Source: Gammaproteobacteria bacterium (GTDB lineage: Bacteria; Pseudomonadota; Gammaproteobacteria; Pseudomonadales; Pseudohongiellaceae). Taken from it: a stretch of 64,000 nt of DNA. The position numbers were made by a program, and so were the translations under genes. Positions 1-9,658 of this stretch are shown piece after piece. The stretch spans positions 1-64,000 of the forward strand of contig BPDI01000004.1 of assembly GCA_019654215.1 (NCBI GenBank), in the 5' to 3' direction. Below the pieces are notes generated by a model. The model was not told the origin of the DNA, made no database searches, and saw only the letters and a program-made list of their open reading frames with translations. Position 1 is the stretch's first letter, and the number at the start of each line of letters is the position of its first letter.

Positions 1-491
1 CAAAATTTGTGGATCGTGGAGGCATTTGCCCAAGATTAAGTGCTGAAGAAGTCATATAGGCCATTGCCCAGCCTTCCGGGCTATCGAAATCCGCGTCCCT
101 CGCGGGTCCCGGGTATCTTGTGCTAATACAATTCCAGGCAAGACGCAAGGAGTAAAAATGGGATTTGATACTTAATATGGCGATTCATGCATAATTCCTT
201 TATCTACTGGTTAGTAACATGAAACGTAGAATCAAAAACTTTCGTTCACAAGTTGGTGCTTACTTGCGATTCTTCTGTCTTTCTTTGTTATCGTTGACCA
301 AGTTCTAATCGAGAGGGTGTTCGGGAATAATATATAAATATCAAAGGGTTAAAAAATATTCGTAAGTGTAATGTCGATTAAGCTTTTATTCATGATGAGA
401 ACAGCATGATTAGTACTTAGTCTCTGAGCGTAAAACCTATAGAATTGCAGCCTTTGTGAAAAAGAGAACTTAAGTATTTGCAGGAGCAAAG
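1..491. other. Left edge: possible gene tail, then no recognisable gene
   Basis: Positions 2-58 and then about 70-154 of the plus strand can be read as one short coding tail if a single frame change is allowed near 58. The tail would end at a TAA around 152-154. It may be the C-terminus of a gene that starts outside the window, but I recognise no family in it. From about 160 to 480 all three frames are full of stops and I see no RNA gene. An AGGAG at 482-486 serves the next gene. Confidence 0.3.
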
Positions 492-1163
492 ATGGTGATT
501 AAGCGAGGTATTAATCGGTTATTGTTTCTAACTGGCATGCTGGCAGTTTCGGCATTTGCTCAACAGAGTGAGACAAATTCACTACCTACTCGATTGACTC
601 AGATAACTCAATTTAAGAGTTTACGTTGGTCGCGCCGGTCCCCTGGCTAGAATGGGCCATAATCATGTCGTACATACAAACGGGTTGATCGGTGAGATTA
701 ATCTAGCTTCCGATCCTGTAAATTCCCACTGCTACGTTTGCCTTTCCTGTTAGTAGCTTCTTCGTAGATGATCAGTCTGAAAGAGATAGAGCTGCTTCAG
801 AGGAGAGAGGGGGTTTTTGACACGGCGCCAGGTAGAAGAGCAATTGAAGGAACTAGAAAAAACATGATGAGTGAATCTGTTCTCAATGGCGCTGCTCATA
901 CAACTATTGCTGCTAGGATTACAACCGAATCAATAACAGACGATCAGTGGAATTTTACGATTGCCCTAGATTTAGTTGGTAGTACAGTAAATCTCGAACT
1001 TCCAGCAAAAATAGAAGTCAATGGATCTGCCCTTTCGGTGAATGCAAGCTTCGCCCTAAATCATGAAGATCTTGGTCTTTCAGTATTTACAGCGCTAGGT
1101 GGAAGTTTGCGGGTAGCAGAACAATTAGATTTCGAATTACACATCGAAGCTAACTCTAATTAA
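492..1163 (+). pseudogene. YceI-like secreted protein, frameshifted several times
   Basis: ATG at 492 follows AGGAG (482-486) with good spacing. The first residues form a signal peptide (MVIKRGINRLLFLTGML...) ending near AFAQQ. In changing frames the protein then shows GRAGPLARMGHNHVV (about 620-690), the GHxH region seen in YceI-like lipid-binding lipocalin-type proteins. A segment ATFAFPVSSFFVDD follows (about 730-775). From about 810 to 1163 the C-terminal half is intact, with KNMMSESVLN and LGLSVFTALGGSLRV. At least three indels are needed. Family members are periplasmic and bind isoprenoid-like lipids; the role here is unknown. An unbroken YceI gene lies at 17269. The breaks may be sequencing errors rather than true decay. 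Confidence 0.65.
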
Positions 1164-1205
1164 TTTCTTGTTCAAAAGTTTCAATTGATCCTTTTCTGGA
1201 ATTTG

Positions 1206-2519
1206 TTAGCGCGAGACATTGGACCTGGTGACGACTAATCTTCGCACCAATTCTATAGTGTGAGTTGGTGCTTCAAATTCTGCTTCTTCCAACGGAGTGC
1301 GATTTTTGTGGTCGCGCACATCGAAATCTGCACCATTGTCTGCAAGATATTCCACGATTTCATCTTCGCCAAATCTTATTGCAGTATGCAGGGCGGTAGG
1401 ACGGTTCGGGGGTGCTGCGTTTACATCCGCGCCCAGTTCAACCAGCAGACGCACCGCTTCAAAATTTAAACTGCGGGTTGCAAATTGTATAGAGCCGGCA
1501 CCATCGTTGGATTGGTCACTGGGATTTGCTCCCTCCGATAGTAAAAGCTTCATAGTATCCACGTGCCCACCTCTCGCTGCTGCCAGCAAAGGAGTTGTCC
1601 CACCTCCGCGACCGGGTTCATAAACATTGCCCGGTATTTCATCGAGTCGCGCATCAAGGTCTGCGCCTTGCTCAACCAAATCCCTCACAAGTTCTGTCAT
1701 ACCAGCCCCTGCAGCTTCATGGAGTGGTGTTGTCCCATCTGAATTTCGCGTATTAACGTCGATGCTATCAGTAAGCAATAGGCGGGCAATTTCCTCGTAG
1801 CCTTCGCTTAATGCGATTAGAAAGGGGCTACTAGCTTCACCCGCAGCAATCTGAGTTTCAGCGCCTGCATCGATAAGAATTGCAGCGATGTCTCTCTGCC
1901 CATATAAAGCAGCGAAATGAATCGCGCGAAATCCATTGCTCGATGCTGCATTTACATTCGCTCCATTAGCTATGAGTGTGCTCGCTATTTCTTCCTTGCC
2001 GCCGGCGACTGCTCGCATTAATGGCGACTGTCCCATATTTGAATCGATTGCGTTTACATCAGCTCCCAGTTCAATTAACAACTGTAAAACATTTGAATTA
2101 CCACCATGGACGGATGCGTGCAGAGGCGTGTCGCCACTCCAGCGACGCACGTCAATATTTGCCCCAGCTTTGATTAATGCTTCTACAATTTGTTCGTTGC
2201 CACGGGCGCTCGCTAACAAGAGCGGTGTTTCAGCATTTTCATCCAAGCTGTTTGGGTCTGCGCCAGCGAATAAAAGTGCTGTGACAATTTGAATATCAGG
2301 CCTCTGCGCTGCCCAACTTAATGCCGTTGACCCATCCGTTCTTGCAAAGGTCACATCAGCACCGGCTTCGATGAGTTGTGTGACTTCGCTGTAACTAACT
2401 CGTTGTACTGCTTCTATGAGCGAATTTGCTAGGCCAATATCACTGTCAGACTGCGCCGTGGTATTGAGCGAAGCTATTGAAAAGATGAAAAAAACTGAGA
2501 AACGTAGGAGTTGTCCCAT
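1206..2519 (-). CDS. Secreted ankyrin-repeat protein
   Basis: This 437-residue protein starts with a signal peptide (MGQLLRFSVFFIFSIASLNTTAQ). Nearly all of the rest is ankyrin repeats, about eleven units of roughly 33 residues, with recurring cores such as GATPLHxAA, LLxxGADVNA and GxTPLLLAS. Ankyrin repeats bind other proteins; there is no catalytic domain. The signal peptide places it in the periplasm, where a structural or scavenging role is possible but not shown. It is divergent from the DUF1592 gene with only 29 bases between the two start codons, so the promoters must overlap or lie inside the genes. The frame is intact along its whole length, unlike many neighbours. Confidence 0.88.
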   Translation of the reverse strand: MGQLLRFSVFFIFSIASLNTTAQSDSDIGLANSLIEAVQRVSYSEVTQLIEAGADVTFARTDGSTALSWAAQRPDIQIVTALLFAGADPNSLDENAETPLLLASARGNEQIVEALIKAGANIDVRRWSGDTPLHASVHGGNSNVLQLLIELGADVNAIDSNMGQSPLMRAVAGGKEEIASTLIANGANVNAASSNGFRAIHFAALYGQRDIAAILIDAGAETQIAAGEASSPFLIALSEGYEEIARLLLTDSIDVNTRNSDGTTPLHEAAGAGMTELVRDLVEQGADLDARLDEIPGNVYEPGRGGGTTPLLAAARGGHVDTMKLLLSEGANPSDQSNDGAGSIQFATRSLNFEAVRLLVELGADVNAAPPNRPTALHTAIRFGEDEIVEYLADNGADFDVRDHKNRTPLEEAEFEAPTHTIELVRRLVVTRSNVSR

Positions 2520-2548
2520 GGCCGCCTTACGTTATAGCATCGCAATCC

Positions 2549-4867
2549 ATGAGGCAAATGTTCCTTAGATTGTTACTGATTGCAGGACTGGCGTTAGTTG
2601 GTTCTCCTGCTGCTGTTCTAGGTCAACAGTCTTCAAATATTCCCATCAGCGAGCAACTTGACAACACGCTTAATCAGTACTGCGTTGTATGTCATAACGA
2701 TGTGCTTCTGACAGCGGATCTGAACTTGGAAGAGGTAAGTACAACAGAGTTTGAAGAGCATTCAGATGTTTTTGAGAAAGTGCTGCGGCGTTTAAGTACT
2801 GGAGAGATGCCGCCGGCAGGGATGCCCAGACCAACAGATTCAGTTAGAGCTGAACTTGTCACTTGGTTAGAAAAACAACTCGATGGGCAAGCTATTAACA
2901 ATCCCGATCCTGGATCACCAGCAATTCATCGACTTAATCGCGCAGAGTACAGTAACGCCATCAGAGATTTGTTAGGTATAGACCTCTATCACGCTGAGGA
3001 CTTGCCTGCTGATGATTCTGGTTATGGCTTTGACAACATTGGTGACGTATTAACGGTTTCACCACTTCACATTGAGAAGTATGTTTCGGTGGCGCGACAA
3101 GTGAGTCGTCTTGCTGTGGGAACTCTCACTCCTCGACCCGTAGTTGAGAGATATACACCCCAAAATGGAACCCGAAACGAAGCTATCGATGGTCTGCCAT
3201 TGAACGAACGTGGCGGTATTTTGTTTAAGCATGTATTTCCTTTTGATGCTGAATATTCGATTACTGTTAGAGTTAGAGGTCGGCGCATGCCTCATCTGCC
3301 TCCGCCACAACTCGATATTCGTATTGATGGTAAGCGAGTGCAGTTAGTTAATGCAGCTTTTAGCAATTTAGAGGCAGAACAGGGAACTCGTCTCTATGAA
3401 ATTCCAGTAACACTTGAAGCCGGTGAGCATGAAATTGCCGCTGGGTTCTTAACGGAATATTTCTTTCCGGAAACCAGTTTGGAAGGAAATCTCAATAGTG
3501 CTTTTAATTACTCAGTTGACTATGTATTGGTAGGAGGACCTTACATAACAACTCGCGTAGGAATGCGGGAGAGTCAACAAAGAATTTTTATTTGTCGTCC
3601 AGAGCATTCTGATGAGGAAGTTTCTTGTGCCCGAAGAATCCTGACTAGTTTGGCTCGCCGGGCATACCGCGGTCTAGTGACAGTGAATGATATCGACCCT
3701 TTAATTACTCTGTTTTCTGAAGGAAGAAAAGACGGCGGTAGTTTCAAATACGGTATTGAAATGGCGTTAAGTGGATTGTTGGTATCGCCACGTTTCCTTT
3801 ATCGAGTACCAGCAGTACCTGAAGCAGGGCAATCTGGCGATATCTACGAATTATCTGATTTAGACCTCGCCTCCCGTCTTTCCTTTTTTCTCTGGAGCAG
3901 TATTCCCGACGAAGAATTATTGTCCCTGGCAGAAGAAGGTGTGTTGAATGATCCCGGTGTGCTTGCCAATCAACTTACTCGCATGCTGGCCGATCCAAAA
4001 AGTAGGGCACTAGTAGAGAACTTTGGTGGTCAGTGGCTGCATTTGCGAAATGTGCAGGACTGGGCTCCTGATCCGGATCGTTACGACTATTTCGATGATT
4101 CTTTGCGTTATGCATTTTTACAGGAAACAGAACTGTTTCTTGACAACATGATTCGGGAAGATCGTAGCATCCTCGATCTAATTAACGCGGACTACACTTT
4201 TGTTAATGAACGGCTTGCCGATTACTACGGGATCGATGGTATCGAAGGTGGATATTTTCGACGTGTATCTCTTAATGACACAGGCCGACAAGGCATTCTT
4301 GGGCAAGGTAGTGTGCTTATGGTCACTTCCTACCCGACTCGAACCTCACCAGTTTTGAGAGGGAAATGGGTGTTGGAAAATCTCTTGGGTGCTCCACCTC
4401 CACCGCCACCGCCGGATGTTCCAGCGCTGGATGATTCGGCAGAAATTTCTGCGGAAAGTTTAAGAGAGGCTCTCGAACAACATAGGGCAAATCCAGCCTG
4501 TGCGGTTTGCCATAATCGTTTAGATCCTCTTGGTTTTGCGTTGGAGTCTTTCGATGCCGTGGGGCGTCAACGAATAATGGAAGATGGGGTAGAAGTGGAT
4601 GATTCTGGAGCGTTACCGGACGGAACTATAGTAGATGGACTGGATGGCCTAAGAGATGTACTAATGACTAGAAGAAATGAATTCGTGGAAACCTTTGCCG
4701 AGAAGCTATTAACCTACGCTATAGGTAGGGGGCTTGAACCTTCTGATCGGCCAGCCCTCAGGGAAATTCGGCGTCAAGTTGAAGCTTCCGATTACCGATT
4801 TTCCGCCCTTGTAGATGGTATTGTCGACAGTGTACCCTTTCGAATGAGAACTATACCGGAGGCTTGA
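2549..4867 (+). CDS. DUF1592/DUF1588/DUF1585 multidomain c-type cytochrome-like protein
   Basis: Intact 772-residue protein with a signal peptide of about 25 residues. A haem-binding motif C45-V-V-C48-H49 lies in a PSCyt1-like domain. The DUF1587 signature (HRLNRAEYSNAIRDLLGID, about 130-150) follows, then DUF1595, DUF1592 (LASRLSFFLWSSIPDEEL, about 440-460) and DUF1588. A second CAVCH motif is at residues 651-655, and DUF1585 forms the C-terminus. This is the domain order of a large family found in Planctomycetes, Bacteroidetes and some gammaproteobacteria. It is probably a periplasmic electron-transfer partner or oxidoreductase; the substrate is unknown. The DUF1552 partner begins 2 bases after the stop, as is usual for this pair. 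I see no clear Shine-Dalgarno before ATG 2549; the ATG at 2558 is an alternative start. Confidence 0.9.
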   Translation: MRQMFLRLLLIAGLALVGSPAAVLGQQSSNIPISEQLDNTLNQYCVVCHNDVLLTADLNLEEVSTTEFEEHSDVFEKVLRRLSTGEMPPAGMPRPTDSVRAELVTWLEKQLDGQAINNPDPGSPAIHRLNRAEYSNAIRDLLGIDLYHAEDLPADDSGYGFDNIGDVLTVSPLHIEKYVSVARQVSRLAVGTLTPRPVVERYTPQNGTRNEAIDGLPLNERGGILFKHVFPFDAEYSITVRVRGRRMPHLPPPQLDIRIDGKRVQLVNAAFSNLEAEQGTRLYEIPVTLEAGEHEIAAGFLTEYFFPETSLEGNLNSAFNYSVDYVLVGGPYITTRVGMRESQQRIFICRPEHSDEEVSCARRILTSLARRAYRGLVTVNDIDPLITLFSEGRKDGGSFKYGIEMALSGLLVSPRFLYRVPAVPEAGQSGDIYELSDLDLASRLSFFLWSSIPDEELLSLAEEGVLNDPGVLANQLTRMLADPKSRALVENFGGQWLHLRNVQDWAPDPDRYDYFDDSLRYAFLQETELFLDNMIREDRSILDLINADYTFVNERLADYYGIDGIEGGYFRRVSLNDTGRQGILGQGSVLMVTSYPTRTSPVLRGKWVLENLLGAPPPPPPPDVPALDDSAEISAESLREALEQHRANPACAVCHNRLDPLGFALESFDAVGRQRIMEDGVEVDDSGALPDGTIVDGLDGLRDVLMTRRNEFVETFAEKLLTYAIGRGLEPSDRPALREIRRQVEASDYRFSALVDGIVDSVPFRMRTIPEA

Positions 4868-4868
4868 G

Positions 4869-6199
4869 ATGGTGACCAAAAAGCACCTTTCACGACGCAC
4901 TTTTTTGCATGGTTTGGGCGCATCATTGCTCTGCCTTATCTGGATGCTATGTCACCTGCATTAGCTGCACCAGCGCCTCCGGCTACAAGAGTGGCTTTTG
5001 TATATACGGCCAATGGCATCATTATGAATGACTGGACTCCGACAGAGACTGGGTCCGCTTTCGCATTTAGTAAAACCCTAAAACCGATTGAGGCATTCCG
5101 GGATCAAACTACAATAATCAGCGGGCTCGCCCATAAAAACGGCGAAGCTTTAGGCGATGGGCCCGGTGATCATGCTCGAGCCGGTGCCAGCTGGTTAACA
5201 GGTGCGCACCCAAAGAAGACTCAAGGTGCAGATATTCGCAATGGACAATCAATCGACCAGGTAGTAGCGCAACAAATCGGTCAGACCACGCCTCTTCCGT
5301 CATTAGAGGTTGGTTTGCAGGATGTAAGAATGGTTGGCGGCTGTGATTCGGGGTATAGCTGTGCTTATTCTAATACAATTTCATGGAGTTCCCCGACAAC
5401 TCCACTTCCGTATGAAAACAATCCGCGACGAGTATTCGAACGGCTATTTGGTGATGGAGAAACCACCGATCCGGATGCACGGGCTGTTCAGTTGCGACAA
5501 AATCGAAGTTTGTTGGATTTCGTATTGGAAGATACTCAACGTCTTGCGCCAAAACTCGGTGCTTCGGATAGAAGTAAATTGTCTGATTATTTAGATTCTG
5601 TACGAGAAGTTGAACGACGGATACAAAATGTCGAACAGCGCGAAGCAGAAGAATTGCCTTCTCTTGATCGTCCAGAGGGAATTCCTCCTTCTTTCGAAGA
5701 TCACGTTAAGATTATGAGCGATTTGATCGCAATTGCTTTTCAGGCAGATCTGACCAGGGTAGTCACTTTTATGTATAGCCGAGAAGGTGGTAATCGAACA
5801 TACCCTTCCATAGGTGTGCCTGATGCCCATCATGGTCTTTCTCATCATCAGAACGATCCGCTGCGAATGGCGAGATTGCAACAGATCGATCAACATCATG
5901 TCGACATGCTCGCTTACTTTCTTGGTCGGTTAAATGATTCCAAGGACGAAATTGGTTCCTTACTCGATCAGTCACTGGTGCTATATGGCAGCAGTATCAG
6001 CGACTCAAACCGTCATACTCACGATAACTTACCTACCATACTTATTGGTGGTGGAAGTGGCGGTTTTAAGGGTGGGCAGCATGTGCGTGTTGAGGAAAAA
6101 ACACCAATGACTAACTTGTTATTGTCGGTTGCTGAGGGCTTGGGAGTATCGCTAGAACAGTTTGGTGACAGTACGAGCCATCTATCAGAGCTATCCTAA
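4869..6199 (+). CDS. DUF1552 family protein, one frameshift near the N-terminus
   Basis: ATG 4869 opens a Tat-like leader with SRRTFLHGLGAS. After one indel near 4925-4935 the reading continues as LPYLDAMSPALAAP and runs unbroken to 6199. DUF1552 proteins resemble the sulfatase/DUF1501 group: PATRVAFVYTANGIIMNDW near the N-terminus and DAHHGLSHHQNDP with a late LYGSSISDSNRHTHDNLP are typical. They are almost always encoded next to DUF1592 proteins and are predicted to be Tat-exported. The reaction is unknown. The ATG sits just after the DUF1592 stop, so translational coupling is likely. A frame-corrected product would be about 443 residues. A second DUF1552 gene lies at 23918. Confidence 0.85.
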
Positions 6200-6204
6200 T
6201 TGAG

Positions 6205-6916
6205 TTAGTTGTTCATCGATTGGTTTAGAAATAAATTCGACCGCAGTTCATTTAAGTACTGAATAACCAACTCAAGTTGTTCGTCACAAAAATTTCCTGA
6301 AATTCAACACGAGCGTCCGATAACGAGAGAAGTTGTTGCTGCACCAACTCTTCTGCGGTGACCTGATTCCGATAATCTGAATTATTTCCTCGAAACAGCA
6401 TGTGTTTTATTAACACATTTAAGACAATTCGGCGATTGGGTTCAGTAATCTCTGGGGAAACTCGATTCATTTGGTCAAGATAAGTTTTGCGCAGTTGTTC
6501 TTCTGCGATGCCGTCTTGTCGACTATCTAGTAATTGAAGTTCCGTTGAATTAAGTATGTTGCTAAGCCGATAACGTAAATACTCATAGCTACTTATTTGT
6601 GCCAGCTGTTCTGGTGTTATCTGGCCTCTAGTTGCTTGTGAGCTCATCTCACCTCGCTCTGAGATAACTTCTATGAGAATCGATTCAACTTCTTCACGAT
6701 GAGAAGCCCCACGACTCAGTGCATCTAAAAAATCTCCGTATTGTACATCGACCTGCATCTGTACCATCGAACCGAAATGGCTGGAAGATTGGCGTTGTTG
6801 TTCCAAATAAGCCTGAATTGCTGCCTGACTAGCAGTAGATCCGGAGTCTTGCTGAGCCGAGGGGGGTGTGTGATTAATACAATTGAACCAATAAATATCG
6901 GAAGTATTTTTTGCAT
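6205..6916 (-). CDS. Secreted protein of unknown function, frameshifted at both ends
   Basis: The start that makes sense is ATG 6916, which gives MQKILPIFIGSIVLI, a signal peptide. A frame change at the C-rich tract near 6860-6870 then leads into PPSAQQDSGSTASQ and a long open stretch rich in Gln, Glu and Leu with predicted helices. Near 6290 another shift replaces a short tail by DEQLELVIQYLNEL and a stop at 6205. The middle part (ILIEVISERGEMSSQ, SSYEYLRYRLSNILN, EEQLRKTYLDQM) looks all-helical. I do not recognise the family. The gene converges on the DUF1552 gene with only 5 bases between the stops. Confidence 0.6.
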
Positions 6917-7173
6917 AGTTCAATATTTAAATTTAGGCATCGGGAGGGTTACAGTTTCTTCTTTTAGCAGCCCTTATACAGGCTGCTTCACAATAATTCT
7001 ATTTGCCGTATTAATACTGGTCGAGTTTAAATTTCGGTGGTGAATTCTGGCTCAAATTCCTGTAGACCTGTAAAACCTGATTAGATCCACCAGTTTCGAT
7101 TGGCCAAGATATTCTTAGCAAAGAAATTGAAAAACTCCGACTGCGCATTTAAGCAGTCGAAGTTTTACACGGT

Positions 7174-7728
7174 TTAATCTTGTAAAACAGGATGTATATA
7201 GCCCGTTGGTAATGTCTGATCAGGATCTACTCGAATACTTAGATAAGTAACTTGTTCCTGAATGTGTCGGAACCCATGAGGCACGCCGGCAGGAATTACC
7301 ACAATGTCTCCTGCTGAAATTGTTTGTACCTGCCCATTAACAACTGTACGGCTGCCACTCGGGCCGATTAGTTCCATTACAGCGGTAATATTATCTGGAA
7401 ATTCTTGGGCATTTGACTCTTCGCCCCCGGTAACTAACACGCCAGATCCTGAGAGAACGTAGTACACTTCGGTGACTCTATGATGAATAATTGCATTAAC
7501 TTCTTCGCCTTCGGTTCTATTGCCAGCGCGACGCAAGATTCCTACAGCGACATTAATGTCGTCCCCAATATCAACGATTCGAATTTGTTGATCGATAGTT
7601 TCACCCAAGGCTTCAAATACAGTCATTATCTCACCCCCTGAAATATGTGTGGCATTATCAGGTGTTTGAGCCAAAAGTCCTGTAGGGATACAACACAATA
7701 AAATTGCTGCTAATTTCTTATTTCTCAT
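7174..7728 (-). CDS. Secreted cupin-domain protein
   Basis: Intact 184-residue protein with a signal peptide (MRNKKLAAILLCCIPTGLLAQ). It holds one cupin beta-barrel: IIHHRVTEVYYVLSGSGVLV is motif 1 with a metal-binding HH and a Glu, and AGDIVVIPAGVPHGF is motif 2 with the second metal His. Small periplasmic cupins of this kind may bind a metal and a small acid or act as dioxygenases or isomerases; nothing here fixes the substrate. SD-like AGGAGT precedes the ATG. A similar secreted cupin lies at 30664. The upstream FAH-like gene is separated by a terminator, so this gene probably has its own promoter in the 7729-7790 stretch. Confidence 0.85.
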   Translation of the reverse strand: MRNKKLAAILLCCIPTGLLAQTPDNATHISGGEIMTVFEALGETIDQQIRIVDIGDDINVAVGILRRAGNRTEGEEVNAIIHHRVTEVYYVLSGSGVLVTGGEESNAQEFPDNITAVMELIGPSGSRTVVNGQVQTISAGDIVVIPAGVPHGFRHIQEQVTYLSIRVDPDQTLPTGYIHPVLQD

Positions 7729-7791
7729 TCTGCACTCCTTTTTGGGATCAGCGCTCTGAAAATATTACTTCAATCAGTGACGTCATTCAGT

Positions 7792-7830
7792 AAAAAACCC
7801 CAGCCCGCCTGACGGGTTGGGGTTTTACTT
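7792..7830 (-). terminator. Rho-independent terminator after the FAH-like gene
   Basis: A GC-rich stem (AAAACCCCAGCCCG paired with CGGGTTGGGGTTTT, loop CCTGA) is followed, on the minus strand, by a run of T. It lies 39 bases downstream of the FAH-like stop at 7869. The plus-strand side also has some T, but no plus-strand gene ends here. Confidence 0.85.
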
Positions 7831-7868
7831 TTTCTTCAGCGAGTATTGTTGAGCTGAAGAATTGGTTT

Positions 7869-9029
7869 CTAGTTATCTCGATAGGAAGAAGTAGCTGGCA
7901 ATTGCGCGCCAGACAAATCATCAGGAATTGTTAATTCCTGTCTGATTGTGTGACGTAGAGTGCCAATACCCTCTATTGATGCCTCTATGGTTTCACCATC
8001 TACTAGGAAGCCCGATCCAGTTGCGCGCTGCACACGGCCGGCTCCAGTGCCACCAGAAGTACCGCTTTGTAGCACATCACCTGGAAATACAGTAATCAGA
8101 GATGAAGCATATTCAATTAATTCAGGAATATTGTGAATCATGTCACCTGCCTGGGCTTCCCTTTAACTGTAACTCCGTCGATTACCGTGATCTGATGAAG
8201 ACGGTTCATTGGATCGCCATAAAACTCTTTAGGCACGATCCAAGGGCCATGTGGGGCGAAAGTGTCATGTCCTTTACCTACAAACCAATCTGAGCGAACG
8301 CCGTAACCGCCTGGTGGGCGACCGCCACGGTCAGAAACGTCCATAGCGACCATGTAACCGAATACGTGGTCATAAGCCCGGCTTGCAGAAACATACTTTC
8401 CCGCTTTACCGAAAACAATGGCCATTTCCACTTCATATTCAATTTCATCGCGACCAAATGGCATGATGATGTCTTCACCACTTCCCACTATTGCGCCACG
8501 GGTGGGCTTAAGGAATAAATACGGAACACCTCGATCTTCCTGACGCTCGCGAGTGCGTTGGGCTAGTTGCTCCTGTGTGCATCCCTCGCAGGCGTGGGTA
8601 TAGAAATTAACCGCAGCATTCATCACCTTGCTCGGATATTGAATAGGAGCAAGAATATCAAATGCTTCAACCTCATGAATGTAACCCGGGCGGTTATTGC
8701 CACTGAGTAGCCCATCTTCTACTAGCCAATTCATGACTTCGTAGACTCTGCCTTTCAGACCGTACTCGTATTGCTCAATGAGCCCCAGCATAGTATTGGG
8801 CATATCCAATCTGGCATACTGAGGTTGCAGCTGCATGGCGCGATTCGCCGCTACAGGTCGACAATTAGTGAATCATCGCGAACGACTAGGCCTACGAATG
8901 GCGTGTCATCTGCGCGAATGTTCCTACCTTGAAGGGTTCTATAGACTCTGAGGCTTGGGCAAACAGGTTGCTGGCTGAAAGAACCAGCGCCAGTCCAAGC
9001 GCTAGAGAGGTAAGGGTTTTTCTTATCAT
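7869..9029 (-). CDS. Secreted fumarylacetoacetate hydrolase (FAH) family protein, frameshifted
   Basis: ATG 9029, after a GAGAGAAAT leader, gives a clear signal peptide (MIRKTLTSLALGLALVLSA, then SNLFAQ). Frame changes near 8925, 8850 and 8140 are needed. The core then reads LAPIQYPSKVMNAAVNFYTHA, EIEYEVEMAIVFGKAGKYV with the acidic metal ligands, and DWFVGKGHDTFAPHGPW. It ends in IHNIPELIEYASSLITVFPGDVLQSGTSGG, shown here only in part (IHNIPELIEYASSLITVFPG). These are hallmarks of the FAH C-terminal fold, which cleaves C-C bonds or hydrates/decarboxylates 2-keto acids with Mg2+ or Mn2+. Most FAH proteins are cytosolic, so a signal peptide is unusual. The substrate cannot be read from the sequence. 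Confidence 0.8.
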
Positions 9030-9252
9030 ATTTCTCTCCAGTGCGGGGCACTAAAAGGATGAATAGGGCTTGTAAGAGGTAGTAAAGGTATCTTTCTGGT
9101 GTGGACTTGTCCAGATTATTACACGCTTCTAAGTGCCTATTTTAAGGGCTAGAACCTTACTCATTCTATAGTATTTCGCTTGGTATCTGTGTTGTTCAAT
9201 GAAAAGTTTAGAATCCCAAACCAATTAATTAAAAAATTAAAAGGTGAGTTTA

Positions 9253-9654
9253 CTATTCGCTTGCGCGGGCTAAGGTAATAGTCATTAGGTAATCTAGGTC
9301 GCCTTCAAGTGGCGTGTCTCCCGCAGGATTTCCATTCTCACTAAGAATATGAGCCATCAGATTAGAAACCTGAGCGATGCTTAAACTACCTGGTTGATCT
9401 AAAGGCATAGTGTTAGCGATTCTGGCATAGAGGGCTGCTGCCGGAACGCCAGCCCAGATAGCATCGAATGTCCGACCAGAAAATTCTTGCAAACTGTGGC
9501 AGCGCTGGCAGAGATCATCGAATAAAGGTCTACCACGCTCGGCTTGCTGAACAGTGAAAATTCCGTCCATGGAAGTTTCAGGTACAGGATCTGAACAACT
9601 AGCGAGCAACATAAAAGAGGCAGTTAATACTGCCCGTTTCATCCGTGATCGCAT
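9253..9654 (-). CDS. Small c-type cytochrome lipoprotein
   Basis: The likely start is ATG 9654 (MRSRMKRAVL) or the in-frame ATG 9642. Either gives a lipoprotein signal peptide with lipobox LLASC. The mature part has a single haem motif CQRCH and, near the C-terminus, SNLMAHIL. A Met in NTMPLDQPG could be the sixth haem ligand. This is a class I cytochrome c of about 130 residues, probably anchored in the periplasm. It starts 4 bases after the stop of the upstream di-site cytochrome gene, so it is the last gene of a three-gene operon. A longer reading from 9759 would overlap the upstream gene by about 100 bases and is unlikely. Confidence 0.82.
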   Translation of the reverse strand: MRSRMKRAVLTASFMLLASCSDPVPETSMDGIFTVQQAERGRPLFDDLCQRCHSLQEFSGRTFDAIWAGVPAAALYARIANTMPLDQPGSLSIAQVSNLMAHILSENGNPAGDTPLEGDLDYLMTITLARASE

Positions 9655-9658
9655 GGTT

